A stretch of DNA of 64,000 nucleotides from Microbacteriaceae bacterium VKM Ac-2854 (GTDB taxonomy: Bacteria; Actinomycetota; Actinomycetes; Actinomycetales; Microbacteriaceae), in NCBI GenBank assembly GCA_013205085.1, contig JABMLH010000003.1:620001-684000 (forward strand), given 5' to 3'. A model generated the notes under the pieces. The model ran no database searches, was not told where the DNA came from, and worked only from the letters and a program-made list of their open reading frames with translations. A program made the translations under genes and the position numbers. This document shows, piece after piece, positions 1 to 8,345 of this stretch (its first letter is position 1; each line of letters begins with the position of its first letter).

Positions 1-524
1 TCGTCGCGCGAGATCACGCCGGCGTCGACCAGCTCCTGCACGATCGAATGATCGACGGTGAGTTGCGTCAGTCGGCCGGCGGCGTACTGGTAGACCCGCG
101 AATCGCCGATGTTGAACACGGCCCAGTACGGCTCGCCGCCCAGCACGGTCAGGGCCGCTCCGGTCACCGTCGTGCCGGTGCTGCGGTCGCTGCCCTCCGT
201 GCCGCGTTCGATGTCGGCCACGGCGGCGCGGAGCGAGCGGTCGATGTCCTCGGGGGTGACCAGGTCGCTCAGTGTCGCTTCGGCGAGCCGCGTGACGACG
301 GAGGCGCTGGCGAAATCGCCCGCGGCGTGGCCGCCCATCCCGTCGGCGACGGCGAACACCGGCGATTTGGCGAGGTAGCTGTCCTCGTTGGCGGCCCGGA
401 TGCGCCCGGTGTCGGTCCGCGCGGCCCAGCCGAGCGTCACGATGGTGTCGGCTGCGGCGCGGCGGCCGCCGGCCGCCGGAACCGGCACGGCGAAGAGGGA
501 ACGGCTACGGCCGATCTGCGTCAT
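1..524 (-). CDS. PP2C-family Ser/Thr protein phosphatase (3' end outside window)
   Basis: The first 174 codons of a gene that runs off the left edge on the minus strand. It reads from an ATG at 524 and shows PP2C hallmarks: residues 39-48 carry the TGRIRAANED metal-ligand motif, residues 60-66 ADGMGGH, and the STGTT and GDSRVY blocks follow near residues 115-150. PP2C enzymes are metal-dependent phosphatases that reverse Ser/Thr kinase action; actinobacterial members often counteract PknB-type kinases. The ATG overlaps the stop of the upstream FHA gene by four bases (ATGA), so the two are probably co-translated. A kinase gene is expected beyond the window edge but is not seen. The C-terminal third cannot be judged. 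Confidence 0.93.
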   Translation of the reverse strand, partial: MTQIGRSRSLFAVPVPAAGGRRAAADTIVTLGWAARTDTGRIRAANEDSYLAKSPVFAVADGMGGHAAGDFASASVVTRLAEATLSDLVTPEDIDRSLRAAVADIERGTEGSDRSTGTTVTGAALTVLGGEPYWAVFNIGDSRVYQYAAGRLTQLTVDHSIVQELVDAGVISRD

Positions 525-1447
525 CGCGGCTCCTCGGGTCGAATCCCTGGCGGAGAGACCGCCTGAACGGGGAGAATCTCCACGATGTTACCGTCTCCGA
601 TGTCGATCCGGGTCCCGGGGACGACGACGGTCGACTCCCCCTGTCGCAGACGGCGCGCTCGGAACCCCGGAGCGTGCACCGTGGTGCCGTTCGTCGAACG
701 CAGATCGGTCGCGATCACCGTCGGCCCCGTCTGGCTGACGCGCAGGTGCGTCGACGAGACGGTCCGCTTCGGCGACGGCACCGTGACCAGGGCCGTCCCC
801 GTGCCGTCCGCTCCGCGCGACAACGCGGGTCGGCGGCCGAACACGACCGGCACGTCCAGCGCGATCGGCTCGCCGGACCCGACGCGGAGGCGATAGGGCA
901 GCGCGGTCGGGCGGGGCGGGCTCGGCTGCTCCTGCGGTCGCAGCGCGTGTACGGGCAGGGTGTCGTCGCCCGGATCCGTGACCTCGACGCGCAGGTTCGC
1001 CGCGATCCGTGTGCCGCGCGCGGTCGCGACCCGCCCGGTCCGCAGCAGCGGCTCGCTCGGCCCGTGGGCCCGCGGATCACCCGTGTGCAGCACGATCGGC
1101 CCGACGTCATCGAACGAGGCGAGGTGCCACGGATGCACGCCCGCGCCGGAGAACACGCGTTCCACGTCTCCGCGCGGCAGCCGGGCCCCGTAGTCGCCGC
1201 GCGCCGCCACCAGGATCGCCGACTCTCCCCCGGCGACCGCCACGATGAACGCCCCTGGCGTGCTCTGTACGGCGGAGACCAGCGCCTCCACCGTCACCGG
1301 CGCGTCGGCGAGGCCGAGCAGCGCCTCCGCCGCCGCCTCCGTCTCGCACAGCGCCGCGAATCCCGCCCCGACGACGATGTACGCCCGCGCCGCCGCCGGT
1401 CCGCTCGTGAGCTGCCACGGCGACGACGGCCCCCCGACCAGCGTCAT
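521..1447 (-). CDS. FHA domain-containing protein
   Basis: A 308-residue protein whose last ~90 residues form a forkhead-associated domain: the FGRRP strand, SSTHLRV and the DLRSTNGT loop carry the Gly-Arg, Ser/His and Asn-Gly residues that bind phosphothreonine. The N-terminal ~200 residues are not assigned to a family; they are Ala/Gly-rich with no clear membrane segment. The ATG at 1447 (MTLVGG) is chosen because it lies just after the upstream aldehyde dehydrogenase stop (1453); longer readings would run into that gene. Overlap with the PP2C start suggests a phospho-signalling pair: FHA reader plus phosphatase. Its phosphorylated partner is unknown. Confidence 0.85.
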   Translation of the reverse strand: MTLVGGPSSPWQLTSGPAAARAYIVVGAGFAALCETEAAAEALLGLADAPVTVEALVSAVQSTPGAFIVAVAGGESAILVAARGDYGARLPRGDVERVFSGAGVHPWHLASFDDVGPIVLHTGDPRAHGPSEPLLRTGRVATARGTRIAANLRVEVTDPGDDTLPVHALRPQEQPSPPRPTALPYRLRVGSGEPIALDVPVVFGRRPALSRGADGTGTALVTVPSPKRTVSSTHLRVSQTGPTVIATDLRSTNGTTVHAPGFRARRLRQGESTVVVPGTRIDIGDGNIVEILPVQAVSPPGIRPEEPR

Positions 1448-1452
1448 CGCAC

Positions 1453-2886
1453 TCAGCCGATGTAGCTCATCACGTGCTTGATCCGGGTGTAGTCCTCGAA
1501 GCCGTACATCGAGAGGTCCTTGCCGTAGCCGGAGTGCTTGAAGCCGCCGTGCGGCATCTCGGCCACCAGCGGGATGTGGGTGTTGATCCACACGCAGCCG
1601 AAGTCGAGCCGCTTGGCGAAGCGCATCGCGCGGGAGTGGTCCTTCGTCCACACCGAGGAGGACAGGCCGTACTGCACGTCGTTCGCCCAGCGCAGCGCCT
1701 CCGCCTCGTCGCTGAACTTCTGCACCGTGATCACGGGCCCGAAGATCTCGTTCTGCACGGCCTCGTCCGTCTGCAGGAGGTTCGAGACGATCGTCGCCTC
1801 GTAGAAGTAGCCGGAGTCGCCCTGGCGGTGGCCGCCGAGGTCGAGCGAGGCGTGATCGGGCAGTCGATCGATGAAGCCGGAGACCTGGGCGAGCTGGTTG
1901 ACGTTGTTCACCGGGCCGAACAGGATGTCGTCGCGATCGGGCGCGCCGGTCTTCGCGTTCTCTTTCGCGTATGCCGCGAGCGCCTGAACGAACTCATCAT
2001 GGATGCCCGCCTGCACCAGAACCCGCGTCGCCGCGGTGCAGTCCTGGCCCGCGTTGAAGTAGCCCGCCGCGACGATGCCCTCGACGGCGAGCTCGATGTC
2101 GGCGTCATCGAAGACGATCACCGGCGCCTTGCCACCGAGTTCGAGGTGCACGCGCTTGAGGTCGGAGGCGGCCGACTTGGCCACCTCCATGCCCGCTCGT
2201 ACCGAACCGGTGATCGAGACCATCTGCGGGGTGAGGTCCTCGATCATCGCGCGGCCCGTTGATCGGTTGCCGGTGACGACGTTCAGCACACCGGCGGGCA
2301 GGAACTCCGCGGCGACCTCCGCGAGCAGCAGCGTCGACGCCGGGGTCGTGTCGGAGGGCTTGAGCACGATCGCGTTTCCCGCCGCGATCGCGGGCGCGAA
2401 CTTCCACGTGGCCATGTTCAGCGGGTAGTTCCACGGGGTGACCTGACCGATCACGCCGATCGGCTCCCGGCGGATGAACGAGGTGTGGTCCTTCATGTAC
2501 TCGCCGGCCGAACGACCCTCGAGGATGCGCGCGGCGCCGGCGAAGAAGCGGATCTGGTCGACGGAGACCAGGATCTCATCGGTGACGAGGGAGGCGCGCG
2601 GCTTGCCGGTGTCCTTCGACTCGACGTCGGCGAACTCCTCCGCCCGCGCCTCCATCGCGTCCGCGATCCGGAACAGCGCGAGCTGGCGCTCGGACGGCGT
2701 CGACTCGCCCCATTCCTCGAACGCGCCCGCGGCAGCGGCGTAGGCCTCGGCGACGTCCTCGTCGGTCGACACCGGAGTGGTCGCGTAGACCTCTTCGGTG
2801 GCGGGGTCGATGATGTCCAACCGCTCGCTCGATCGGGACTCGACGTAGGCGCCTCCGACGAAATTGCGCAGTTCCCGAGCAGCCAT
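1453..2886 (-). CDS. patD: gamma-aminobutyraldehyde dehydrogenase (aldehyde dehydrogenase family)
   Basis: A 477-residue NAD(P)-dependent aldehyde dehydrogenase. The catalytic Cys is C283 in FNAGQDCTA, with the general base E249 in LELGGK; VTPWNYPLNM and the C-terminal GGFKHSGYGKD block are typical of the betaine/aminobutyraldehyde dehydrogenase branch. It should oxidise 4-aminobutyraldehyde (pyrroline) to GABA, the step after putrescine transamination or oxidation. The ATG at 2886 is chosen over an in-frame ATG 17 codons upstream because GAAGGG lies nine bases before it. It is divergent from an Lrp-type regulator and an aminotransferase/FAD oxidoreductase pair, which supports a polyamine catabolic role. 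Exact substrate preference is inferred. Confidence 0.88.
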   Translation of the reverse strand: MAARELRNFVGGAYVESRSSERLDIIDPATEEVYATTPVSTDEDVAEAYAAAAGAFEEWGESTPSERQLALFRIADAMEARAEEFADVESKDTGKPRASLVTDEILVSVDQIRFFAGAARILEGRSAGEYMKDHTSFIRREPIGVIGQVTPWNYPLNMATWKFAPAIAAGNAIVLKPSDTTPASTLLLAEVAAEFLPAGVLNVVTGNRSTGRAMIEDLTPQMVSITGSVRAGMEVAKSAASDLKRVHLELGGKAPVIVFDDADIELAVEGIVAAGYFNAGQDCTAATRVLVQAGIHDEFVQALAAYAKENAKTGAPDRDDILFGPVNNVNQLAQVSGFIDRLPDHASLDLGGHRQGDSGYFYEATIVSNLLQTDEAVQNEIFGPVITVQKFSDEAEALRWANDVQYGLSSSVWTKDHSRAMRFAKRLDFGCVWINTHIPLVAEMPHGGFKHSGYGKDLSMYGFEDYTRIKHVMSYIG

Positions 2887-2935
2887 GACTCCATACCCTT
2901 CGTGTGTCGCGCGGCTCCGGGCCGCAATCGCGTTC

Positions 2936-2941
2936 ATCCTA
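2936..2941 (-). promoter_or_regulatory. putative -10 element of the aldehyde dehydrogenase gene
   Basis: TAGGAT on the minus strand fits the actinobacterial TANNNT -10 consensus and would give a leader of about 43 bases. No convincing -35 hexamer is seen. It lies seven bases from one arm of the divergent inverted repeat, so a protein bound there could block it. Confidence 0.35.
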
Positions 2942-2947
2942 ACGAGA

Positions 2948-3014
2948 CGAATCCGTCGGATACCACCCCAGACAGAGGAATCCGCAGCTTTCAGCCGACA
3001 TGGCGACGGATTCG
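2948..3014. promoter_or_regulatory. 11-bp inverted repeat, candidate Lrp operator pair
   Basis: CGAATCCGTCG at 2948-2958 recurs as its exact reverse complement at 3004-3014, 56 bases apart (about five helical turns), in the divergent region between patD and lrp. One arm sits beside the patD -10 element and the other just before the candidate lrp -35. Lrp/AsnC proteins bind as dimers to spaced inverted sites and usually regulate themselves and a divergent neighbour, so this is the natural candidate; binding is inferred. Confidence 0.5.
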
Positions 3015-3015
3015 C

Positions 3016-3044
3016 TTGCCGGAGCCGAGCCGCACTGACAGAAT
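3016..3044 (+). promoter_or_regulatory. putative lrp promoter (leaderless)
   Basis: TTGCCG at 3016-3021 and CAGAAT at 3039-3044 are separated by 17 bases. Initiation about seven bases downstream of the -10 would fall on the ATG at 3051, giving a leaderless mRNA. This agrees with the lack of a good ribosome-binding site before that ATG. Confidence 0.35.
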
Positions 3045-3050
3045 CGAGCC

Positions 3051-3530
3051 ATGAGCTCGAATTCTCGCCCTCCCTCGCGGCCCGTCGCGCTCGATGACGT
3101 CTCGAAGGCGATCATCGAGCAGCTCCAGGCCGACGGCCGCCGCTCCTACGCCGAGATCGGCAAAGCCGTCGGGCTGAGCGAGGCGGCGGTTCGCCAGCGG
3201 GTGCAGAAGCTGACCGAGTCCGGCGTGATGCAGATCGTGGCCGTCACCGACCCGATGCAACTCGGCTTCTACCGCCAGGCGATGATCGGCGTCCGCGTCA
3301 CGGGAGACACCCGCGAGGTCGCCGACCGACTGGCGGCGATCCCGTCGGTCGACTACGTCGTGCTCACCGCCGGCACCTTCGACATCCTCGCCGAGGTCGT
3401 GTGCGAGAACGACGACGACCTGATCACGCTGCTGAACTCCGAGATCCGCAGCCTCCCGGGGGTGCTCTCGACCGAGACCTTCGTCTACCTGAAACTCCAC
3501 AAGCAGTTCTACAACTGGGGAACGCGATAA
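3051..3530 (+). CDS. Lrp/AsnC family transcriptional regulator
   Basis: A 159-residue regulator of standard family length. Residues ~15-65 form the winged helix-turn-helix (IIEQLQADGRRSYAEIGKA and the VGLSEAAVRQRVQKL recognition helix), followed by the alpha-beta RAM/ligand-binding domain with the usual GxFDILAEV core. It precedes the aminotransferase gene by three bases and faces patD, so it probably controls polyamine use, most likely in response to an amine or amino acid. The candidate operator is the inverted repeat at 2948-3014. Confidence 0.9.
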   Translation: MSSNSRPPSRPVALDDVSKAIIEQLQADGRRSYAEIGKAVGLSEAAVRQRVQKLTESGVMQIVAVTDPMQLGFYRQAMIGVRVTGDTREVADRLAAIPSVDYVVLTAGTFDILAEVVCENDDDLITLLNSEIRSLPGVLSTETFVYLKLHKQFYNWGTR

Positions 3531-3533
3531 ATC

Positions 3534-4973
3534 ATGACCGATACAGCTCTGAACACGTCGAAGAATCCGGCGACCGATGCCGTCGCTCCGGCGGAGTTCG
3601 TCGCCTGGGACGACGCCGACCTGCAGCAGAAGGCGAAGGATCACCTCTGGATGCACTTCGCCCGTCAGTCCGTGATGGAGTCCGGCGCCGGCGTGCCGAT
3701 CATCACCAAGGGTGAGGGCCACCACATCTGGGACACGAAGGGCAAGAAGTACTTCGACGGCCTGTCCGGCCTCTTCGTCGTCAACGCCGGCCACGGCCGC
3801 GAGCGCCTGGCCGAGGCAGCCGCCAAGCAGGCCGCCGAGCTCTCCTTCTTCCCGCTCTGGTCCTACGCCACACCGACGGCGATCGAGCTGGCCGATCGGC
3901 TCGCCGACTACGCGCCCGGCGACCTGAACCGGGTCTTCTTCTCCACCGGCGGCGGCGAAGCCGTCGAGACCGCGTTCAAGCTGGCGAAGTACTACTGGAA
4001 GCTGCAGGGCAAGCCCGCCAAGACCAAGGTCATCTCGCGAGCCGTCGCCTACCACGGCACGCCGCAGGGTGCTCTCGCCATTACGGGCATCCCAGCGATG
4101 AAGGCGATGTTCGAGCCCCTGGTGCCCGGTGGTTTCCGGGTGCCGAACACCAACTTCTACCGGGCTCCCGAGCACGGCGACGACCTGCTCGCCTTCGGCG
4201 TCTGGGCCGCGAACCGCATCGAGGAGATGATCCTGTTCGAGGGCGCCGACACCGTCGCCGCCGTCTTCCTCGAGCCGGTGCAGAACTCGGGCGGATGCTT
4301 CCCGCCGCCGCCCGGCTACTTCCAGCGCGTGCGCGAGATCTGCGACAAGTACGACGTCCTGCTGGTGTCCGACGAGGTCATCTGCGCCTTCGGCCGGATC
4401 GGCCACATGTTCGCGTGCGACGAGTACGGCTACGTCCCCGACATGATCACCTGCGCGAAGGGCATGACCAGCGGCTACTCCCCGATCGGCGCCACGATCG
4501 TCAGTGACAAGGTGTACGAGCCGTTCAAGCACGGCCAGGTCTCCTTCTCGCACGGCTACACCTTCGGCGGGCACCCCGTGTCCGCCGCGGTGGCGCTGGC
4601 GAACCTCGACATCTTCGAGGAGGAGAAGCTGAACGAGAACGTCCGCGTGAACTCGCCGATCTTCCGCGCCACGTTGGAGAAGCTGCTCGATCTGCCGATC
4701 GTCGGCGACATCCGCGGCGACGGCTACTTCTTCGGCATCGAACTGGTCAAGGACAAGGCGACCAAGGAGACGTTCGATGACGACGAGTCGGAGCGCCTGC
4801 TGCGCGGCTTCCTCTCCAAGGCGCTGTTCGACGCGGGGCTCTACTGCCGCGCCGACGACCGCGGCGACCCCGTCATCCAGCTCGCTCCGCCGCTCACCAT
4901 CGGGCCTGCGGAGTTCGACGAGATCGAGCAGATCCTGCGCAGCGTGCTGACCGAGGCCTGGGCGCGGCTCTGA
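3534..4973 (+). CDS. class-III omega-aminotransferase (putrescine/polyamine:pyruvate type)
   Basis: A 479-residue fold-type I PLP aminotransferase of the acetylornithine/omega-aminotransferase class. K309 in TCAKGMTSGYSP is the Schiff-base lysine, D280 in VSDEVICAFGR contacts the pyridine nitrogen, and AYHGTPQGAL and the STGGGEAVE phosphate-binding segment are present. Relatives annotated as aspartate aminotransferase family or SpuC-like use putrescine, beta-alanine or other omega-amines with pyruvate. Together with the divergent aminobutyraldehyde dehydrogenase, the likely path is putrescine to 4-aminobutanal to GABA. It starts three bases after lrp and its stop is three bases before the next gene, forming a tight operon. 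Confidence 0.87.
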   Translation: MTDTALNTSKNPATDAVAPAEFVAWDDADLQQKAKDHLWMHFARQSVMESGAGVPIITKGEGHHIWDTKGKKYFDGLSGLFVVNAGHGRERLAEAAAKQAAELSFFPLWSYATPTAIELADRLADYAPGDLNRVFFSTGGGEAVETAFKLAKYYWKLQGKPAKTKVISRAVAYHGTPQGALAITGIPAMKAMFEPLVPGGFRVPNTNFYRAPEHGDDLLAFGVWAANRIEEMILFEGADTVAAVFLEPVQNSGGCFPPPPGYFQRVREICDKYDVLLVSDEVICAFGRIGHMFACDEYGYVPDMITCAKGMTSGYSPIGATIVSDKVYEPFKHGQVSFSHGYTFGGHPVSAAVALANLDIFEEEKLNENVRVNSPIFRATLEKLLDLPIVGDIRGDGYFFGIELVKDKATKETFDDDESERLLRGFLSKALFDAGLYCRADDRGDPVIQLAPPLTIGPAEFDEIEQILRSVLTEAWARL

Positions 4974-4976
4974 CGC

Positions 4977-6371
4977 ATGGGCTCCGCCGACCCGCGCCCC
5001 GGCCGCGAGCTGAGCCTCTGGCTCGATCAGCTCGCGGCTTCGGGGCGCGACGCGATCCGACGGAGGCCCCCGCTCGGCGGTGACGAGTCCGCCGAGGTCT
5101 GCATCGTGGGCGGCGGGCTCACCGGACTCTGGACGGCGTACTACCTGACCGAGCTCGATCCGTCGCTCGACGTGCTGATCGTCGAGAAGGAGTTCGTGGG
5201 ATACGGTGCCTCCGGCCGCAACGGCGGCTGGTGCTCGGCCCTCTTCCCGCGCGGCACCGCCTCGCTGGAGCGCACGCACGGTCGCGCCGCCGCGCTCGCC
5301 CAGCGCCGCGCGATGATCGACACGGTGGCCGAGGTCGGTCGGGTCGTCGAGGCGGAAGGCATCGACTGCGACTTCCGCCGAGGCGGCACGATCGCGTTCG
5401 CACGCAGCGCCGTGCAGGATGCTGCGGCCCGAGCCGACGTCGCCGAGGCGGCCGGGTACGGCGTGGATCCGCTGGAGTACTGGGACGCGTCGCACGTCGC
5501 GGGTTTCGGCGCTGCGGCGACAGTGGGCGCGAGCTTCGATCCGAACTGCGCCCGCGTGCAGCCGGCGGCTCTCGTCCGCGGGCTCGCCGAGGTGCTCGAG
5601 CGGCGCGGGGTGCGGATCGTCGAGGGCACCGCGGTGACGGGCGTCCGTCCGCGGGAAGTGCAGACGGAGCACGGCAGGGTGCGCGCCGCGAAGGTCGTGC
5701 TCGCCACCGAGGCCTACGGCTCGCAGCTGGGCGCCGTGGGGCGGCGCATCCTGCCGCTGTACTCGCTGATGATCGCGACCGAGCCGCTGCCCGAGTCCGT
5801 GTGGGCCGAGATCGGCGTCGCACACGGGCAGACCTTCACCGACTACCGCCACCTCCTGATCTACGGACAGCGCACGGCGGATGACCGCATCGCGTTCGGC
5901 GGCCGCGGAGCCCGCTACCACTGGGGCAGCAGCATCCGGCCCGGGTACGACCAGGTTCAGCGGGTGTTCGAACACCTGCACACCACGCTCGGCGAGCTCT
6001 TCCCGGCGACGAAGGCGGCGCGGATCACGCACCGGTGGGGCGGCGCGCTCGGCGTGCCCCGCGACTGGCACGCCAGCGCGAACTACAACGAACGCACCGG
6101 GGTCGGCTACGCCGGCGGATACGTCGGCGACGGACTCAGCACCACGAACCTCGCCGGGCGCACCCTCGCCGATCGGATGCTCGGCCGCAGCACGGCACTG
6201 ACGCGGCTGCCGTGGACCGACCACGTCTCACCGCGATGGGAACCGGAGCCGCTGCGCTTCCTCGGCTCGAACGTGGGCCTGCTCGCCACGGCCGCGGCCG
6301 ACGAGGAGGAGCGCCGCACCGGCCGCCCCTCCCGCATCGCCCGCGCCGTCGCCCCGCTCGTGGGCCACTGA
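4977..6371 (+). CDS. FAD-dependent amine/amino acid oxidoreductase (DAO family)
   Basis: A 464-residue flavoprotein. Residues 40-50 hold the Rossmann signature VCIVGGGLTG, followed by an acidic strand end (IVEKE) and GASGRNGGW, typical of DadA/PuuB-type oxidases. The C-terminal block YAGGYVGDGLSTTNLAGR is the second FAD contact. PuuB relatives oxidise gamma-glutamylputrescine; no glutamylation enzyme is present here, so a free amine or imino acid is equally possible. It is the last gene of the lrp - aminotransferase - oxidoreductase operon and meets the ABC exporter tail to tail, with 15 bases between stops and no obvious terminator. Confidence 0.83.
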   Translation: MGSADPRPGRELSLWLDQLAASGRDAIRRRPPLGGDESAEVCIVGGGLTGLWTAYYLTELDPSLDVLIVEKEFVGYGASGRNGGWCSALFPRGTASLERTHGRAAALAQRRAMIDTVAEVGRVVEAEGIDCDFRRGGTIAFARSAVQDAAARADVAEAAGYGVDPLEYWDASHVAGFGAAATVGASFDPNCARVQPAALVRGLAEVLERRGVRIVEGTAVTGVRPREVQTEHGRVRAAKVVLATEAYGSQLGAVGRRILPLYSLMIATEPLPESVWAEIGVAHGQTFTDYRHLLIYGQRTADDRIAFGGRGARYHWGSSIRPGYDQVQRVFEHLHTTLGELFPATKAARITHRWGGALGVPRDWHASANYNERTGVGYAGGYVGDGLSTTNLAGRTLADRMLGRSTALTRLPWTDHVSPRWEPEPLRFLGSNVGLLATAAADEEERRTGRPSRIARAVAPLVGH

Positions 6372-6386
6372 GCCGCGCGTGCCCGT

Positions 6387-8345
6387 CTACTCGGCTGCCG
6401 CTGCGAACTGCGACTGGTACAGCGCGTAGTAGGCGCCGCGCGCGGCGACCAGGGTGTTGTGGTCGCCCTGCTCGACGATGCGGCCCTCTTCCATCACCAG
6501 GATCAGGTCGGCGTCACGGATCGTCGACAGGCGATGGGCGATCACGAAGCTCGTGCGCTCGGCCCGCAACGCGGCCATCGCCTTCTGCACCAGCACTTCG
6601 GTGCGCGTGTCGACCGAGCTGGTGGCTTCGTCGAGGATCAGGAGGGTCGGCTCGCTGAGGAACGCGCGCGCGATCGTGATCAGCTGCTTCTCCCCCGCCG
6701 AGACGTTGCTCGCATCGTCGTCGAGCACGGTGTCGTAGCCGTCGGGCAGCGAATGCACAAAGCGATCCACGTACGCCGCGCGGGCGGCCGCGAGCACCTC
6801 GTCCTCCGTCGCGCCGGGTCGACCGTAAGCGATGTTCTCGCGGATGGTGCCGCCGAACAGCCAGGTGTCCTGCAGCACCATGCCGGTGCGCGAACGCAAC
6901 TCGTGCCGAGTCAACGCGCGCAGGTCCACTCCGTCCAGAGTGATCCGGCCGGAGTCGATCTCGTAGAACCGCATCATCAGGTTCACCAGGGTGGTCTTGC
7001 CGGCCCCGGTCGGGCCGACGATCGCCACCGTGCTGCCCGGCTCCGCCACGAGCGAGAGCGATTCGATCAGCGGCTTGTCCGGGAGGTAGCGGAACGACAC
7101 GTCCTCGAACGCGACCCGCCCGCGCACCTCGTCCAGCCGCACCGGTTCGGCCGGATCCGCGCTCTGCTCCTCGGCGTCCAGTAGCTCGAACACCCGCTCC
7201 GCCGACGCGACTCCCGACTGCAGCAGGTTCGCCATCGAGCCGAGCTGGGTCAGCGGCTGGGTGAACTGCCGCGAGTACTGGATGAACGCCTGCACGTCGC
7301 CCAGGCGCATTCCGCCCGAGGCGACCATCAGCCCGCCGACGACGGCGATCGCCACGTAGACCAGGTTCCCGACGAACATCATCGCCGGCATGATCAGGCC
7401 CGAGACGAATTGGGCACCGAAGCTCGCGTCGTACAGCGCCCCGTTCTTCTCGGCGAAGCTGGCCTCCACCTCGCGGCGACGACCGAACACCTTGACGATC
7501 GCGTGCCCGCTGAACGCCTCCTCGATGGTGGCGTTCAGCTCACCCGTGTGCCGCCACTGCGCGACGAACAGCTTCTGCGAGCGCTTCGCGATCACCCGGG
7601 TGATCAGGATGCTCAGCGGCACCGTCACCAGAGCGATCAGCGCGAGGAGGGGCGAGATCACGAACATCATCACGATCACGCCGATCACGGTGAGCAGGGA
7701 GGTCAGCGCCTGGCTGATGGTCTGCTGCAGGCTCTGCGAGACGTTGTCGATGTCGTTGGTGACCCTCGAGAGCAACTCGCCGCGCTGCATCCGGTCGATG
7801 TAGGACAGCGGCAGTCTATGCAGCTTCGCCTCGACGTCTTCGCGCAGGTGGAACACCGTGCGCTGCACGATCCCGTTCAGCAGGTAGGCCTGCAGCCAGC
7901 CGAACACCGACGCGGCGATGTAGAGCGCGAGCACCCAGATCAGCACCTGCGAGAGCGCGGTGAAATCGATCCCGACCCCCGGGGTGAGCTGCATGCCGCT
8001 GATCAGATCGGCCTTCGCCGAGTCACCGGAGGCGCGCAGCTGCGCCTCGACCTGCTCCTGCGTCACGCCGGCGGGCAGGCCCTTCGAGATCACACCCTCG
8101 AAGATCAGGTTGGTGCCCTCGCCGAGCAGTTTCGGCCCCAGCACCGAGAACAGCACGCTGAGCACGCCGAGCAGCACCACCACGGCCAAGCCCACCCGCT
8201 CCGGCAGCAGCCGAGCGAAGAGTCGTTTGGCCGACGGGCCGAAGTTCGCCGACTTCTCGACGGGCATCGCCATCGCCGCACCAGGACCGCCGGGTCGCGG
8301 GCCGATCTGCGCTCCGGGTCGCGGGCCGCGCTGCACCTGGCTCAT
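6387..8345 (-). CDS. ABC exporter half-transporter, subunit with consensus ATPase site
   Basis: A 652-residue membrane-fused ATPase: a Pro/Gly-rich cytoplasmic tail (residues 1-40), six membrane helices (to ~350), then the nucleotide-binding domain with Walker [10 protein letters not shown] (~443), signature VSAGEKQ (~546), Walker [11 protein letters not shown] with catalytic Glu (~567) and the H-loop IAHRLST (~600). The signature departs from LSGGQ. The partner gene has a normal signature but an Asp in place of the catalytic Glu, the arrangement seen in heterodimeric exporters such as TM287/288 and LmrCD. The ATG at 8345 overlaps the partner stop by four bases. Probable multidrug or lipid export; substrate unknown. 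Confidence 0.92.
   Translation of the reverse strand: MSQVQRGPRPGAQIGPRPGGPGAAMAMPVEKSANFGPSAKRLFARLLPERVGLAVVVLLGVLSVLFSVLGPKLLGEGTNLIFEGVISKGLPAGVTQEQVEAQLRASGDSAKADLISGMQLTPGVGIDFTALSQVLIWVLALYIAASVFGWLQAYLLNGIVQRTVFHLREDVEAKLHRLPLSYIDRMQRGELLSRVTNDIDNVSQSLQQTISQALTSLLTVIGVIVMMFVISPLLALIALVTVPLSILITRVIAKRSQKLFVAQWRHTGELNATIEEAFSGHAIVKVFGRRREVEASFAEKNGALYDASFGAQFVSGLIMPAMMFVGNLVYVAIAVVGGLMVASGGMRLGDVQAFIQYSRQFTQPLTQLGSMANLLQSGVASAERVFELLDAEEQSADPAEPVRLDEVRGRVAFEDVSFRYLPDKPLIESLSLVAEPGSTVAIVGPTGAGKTTLVNLMMRFYEIDSGRITLDGVDLRALTRHELRSRTGMVLQDTWLFGGTIRENIAYGRPGATEDEVLAAARAAYVDRFVHSLPDGYDTVLDDDASNVSAGEKQLITIARAFLSEPTLLILDEATSSVDTRTEVLVQKAMAALRAERTSFVIAHRLSTIRDADLILVMEEGRIVEQGDHNTLVAARGAYYALYQSQFAAAAE

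Noticed and set aside
2991-6224. A 1,077-codon open frame on the minus strand opposite lrp, the aminotransferase and the oxidoreductase
   Set aside because: It is a shadow of codon bias in GC-rich DNA: low-complexity Arg/Gly/Val text, no domain, and it is antisense to three well-recognised genes.
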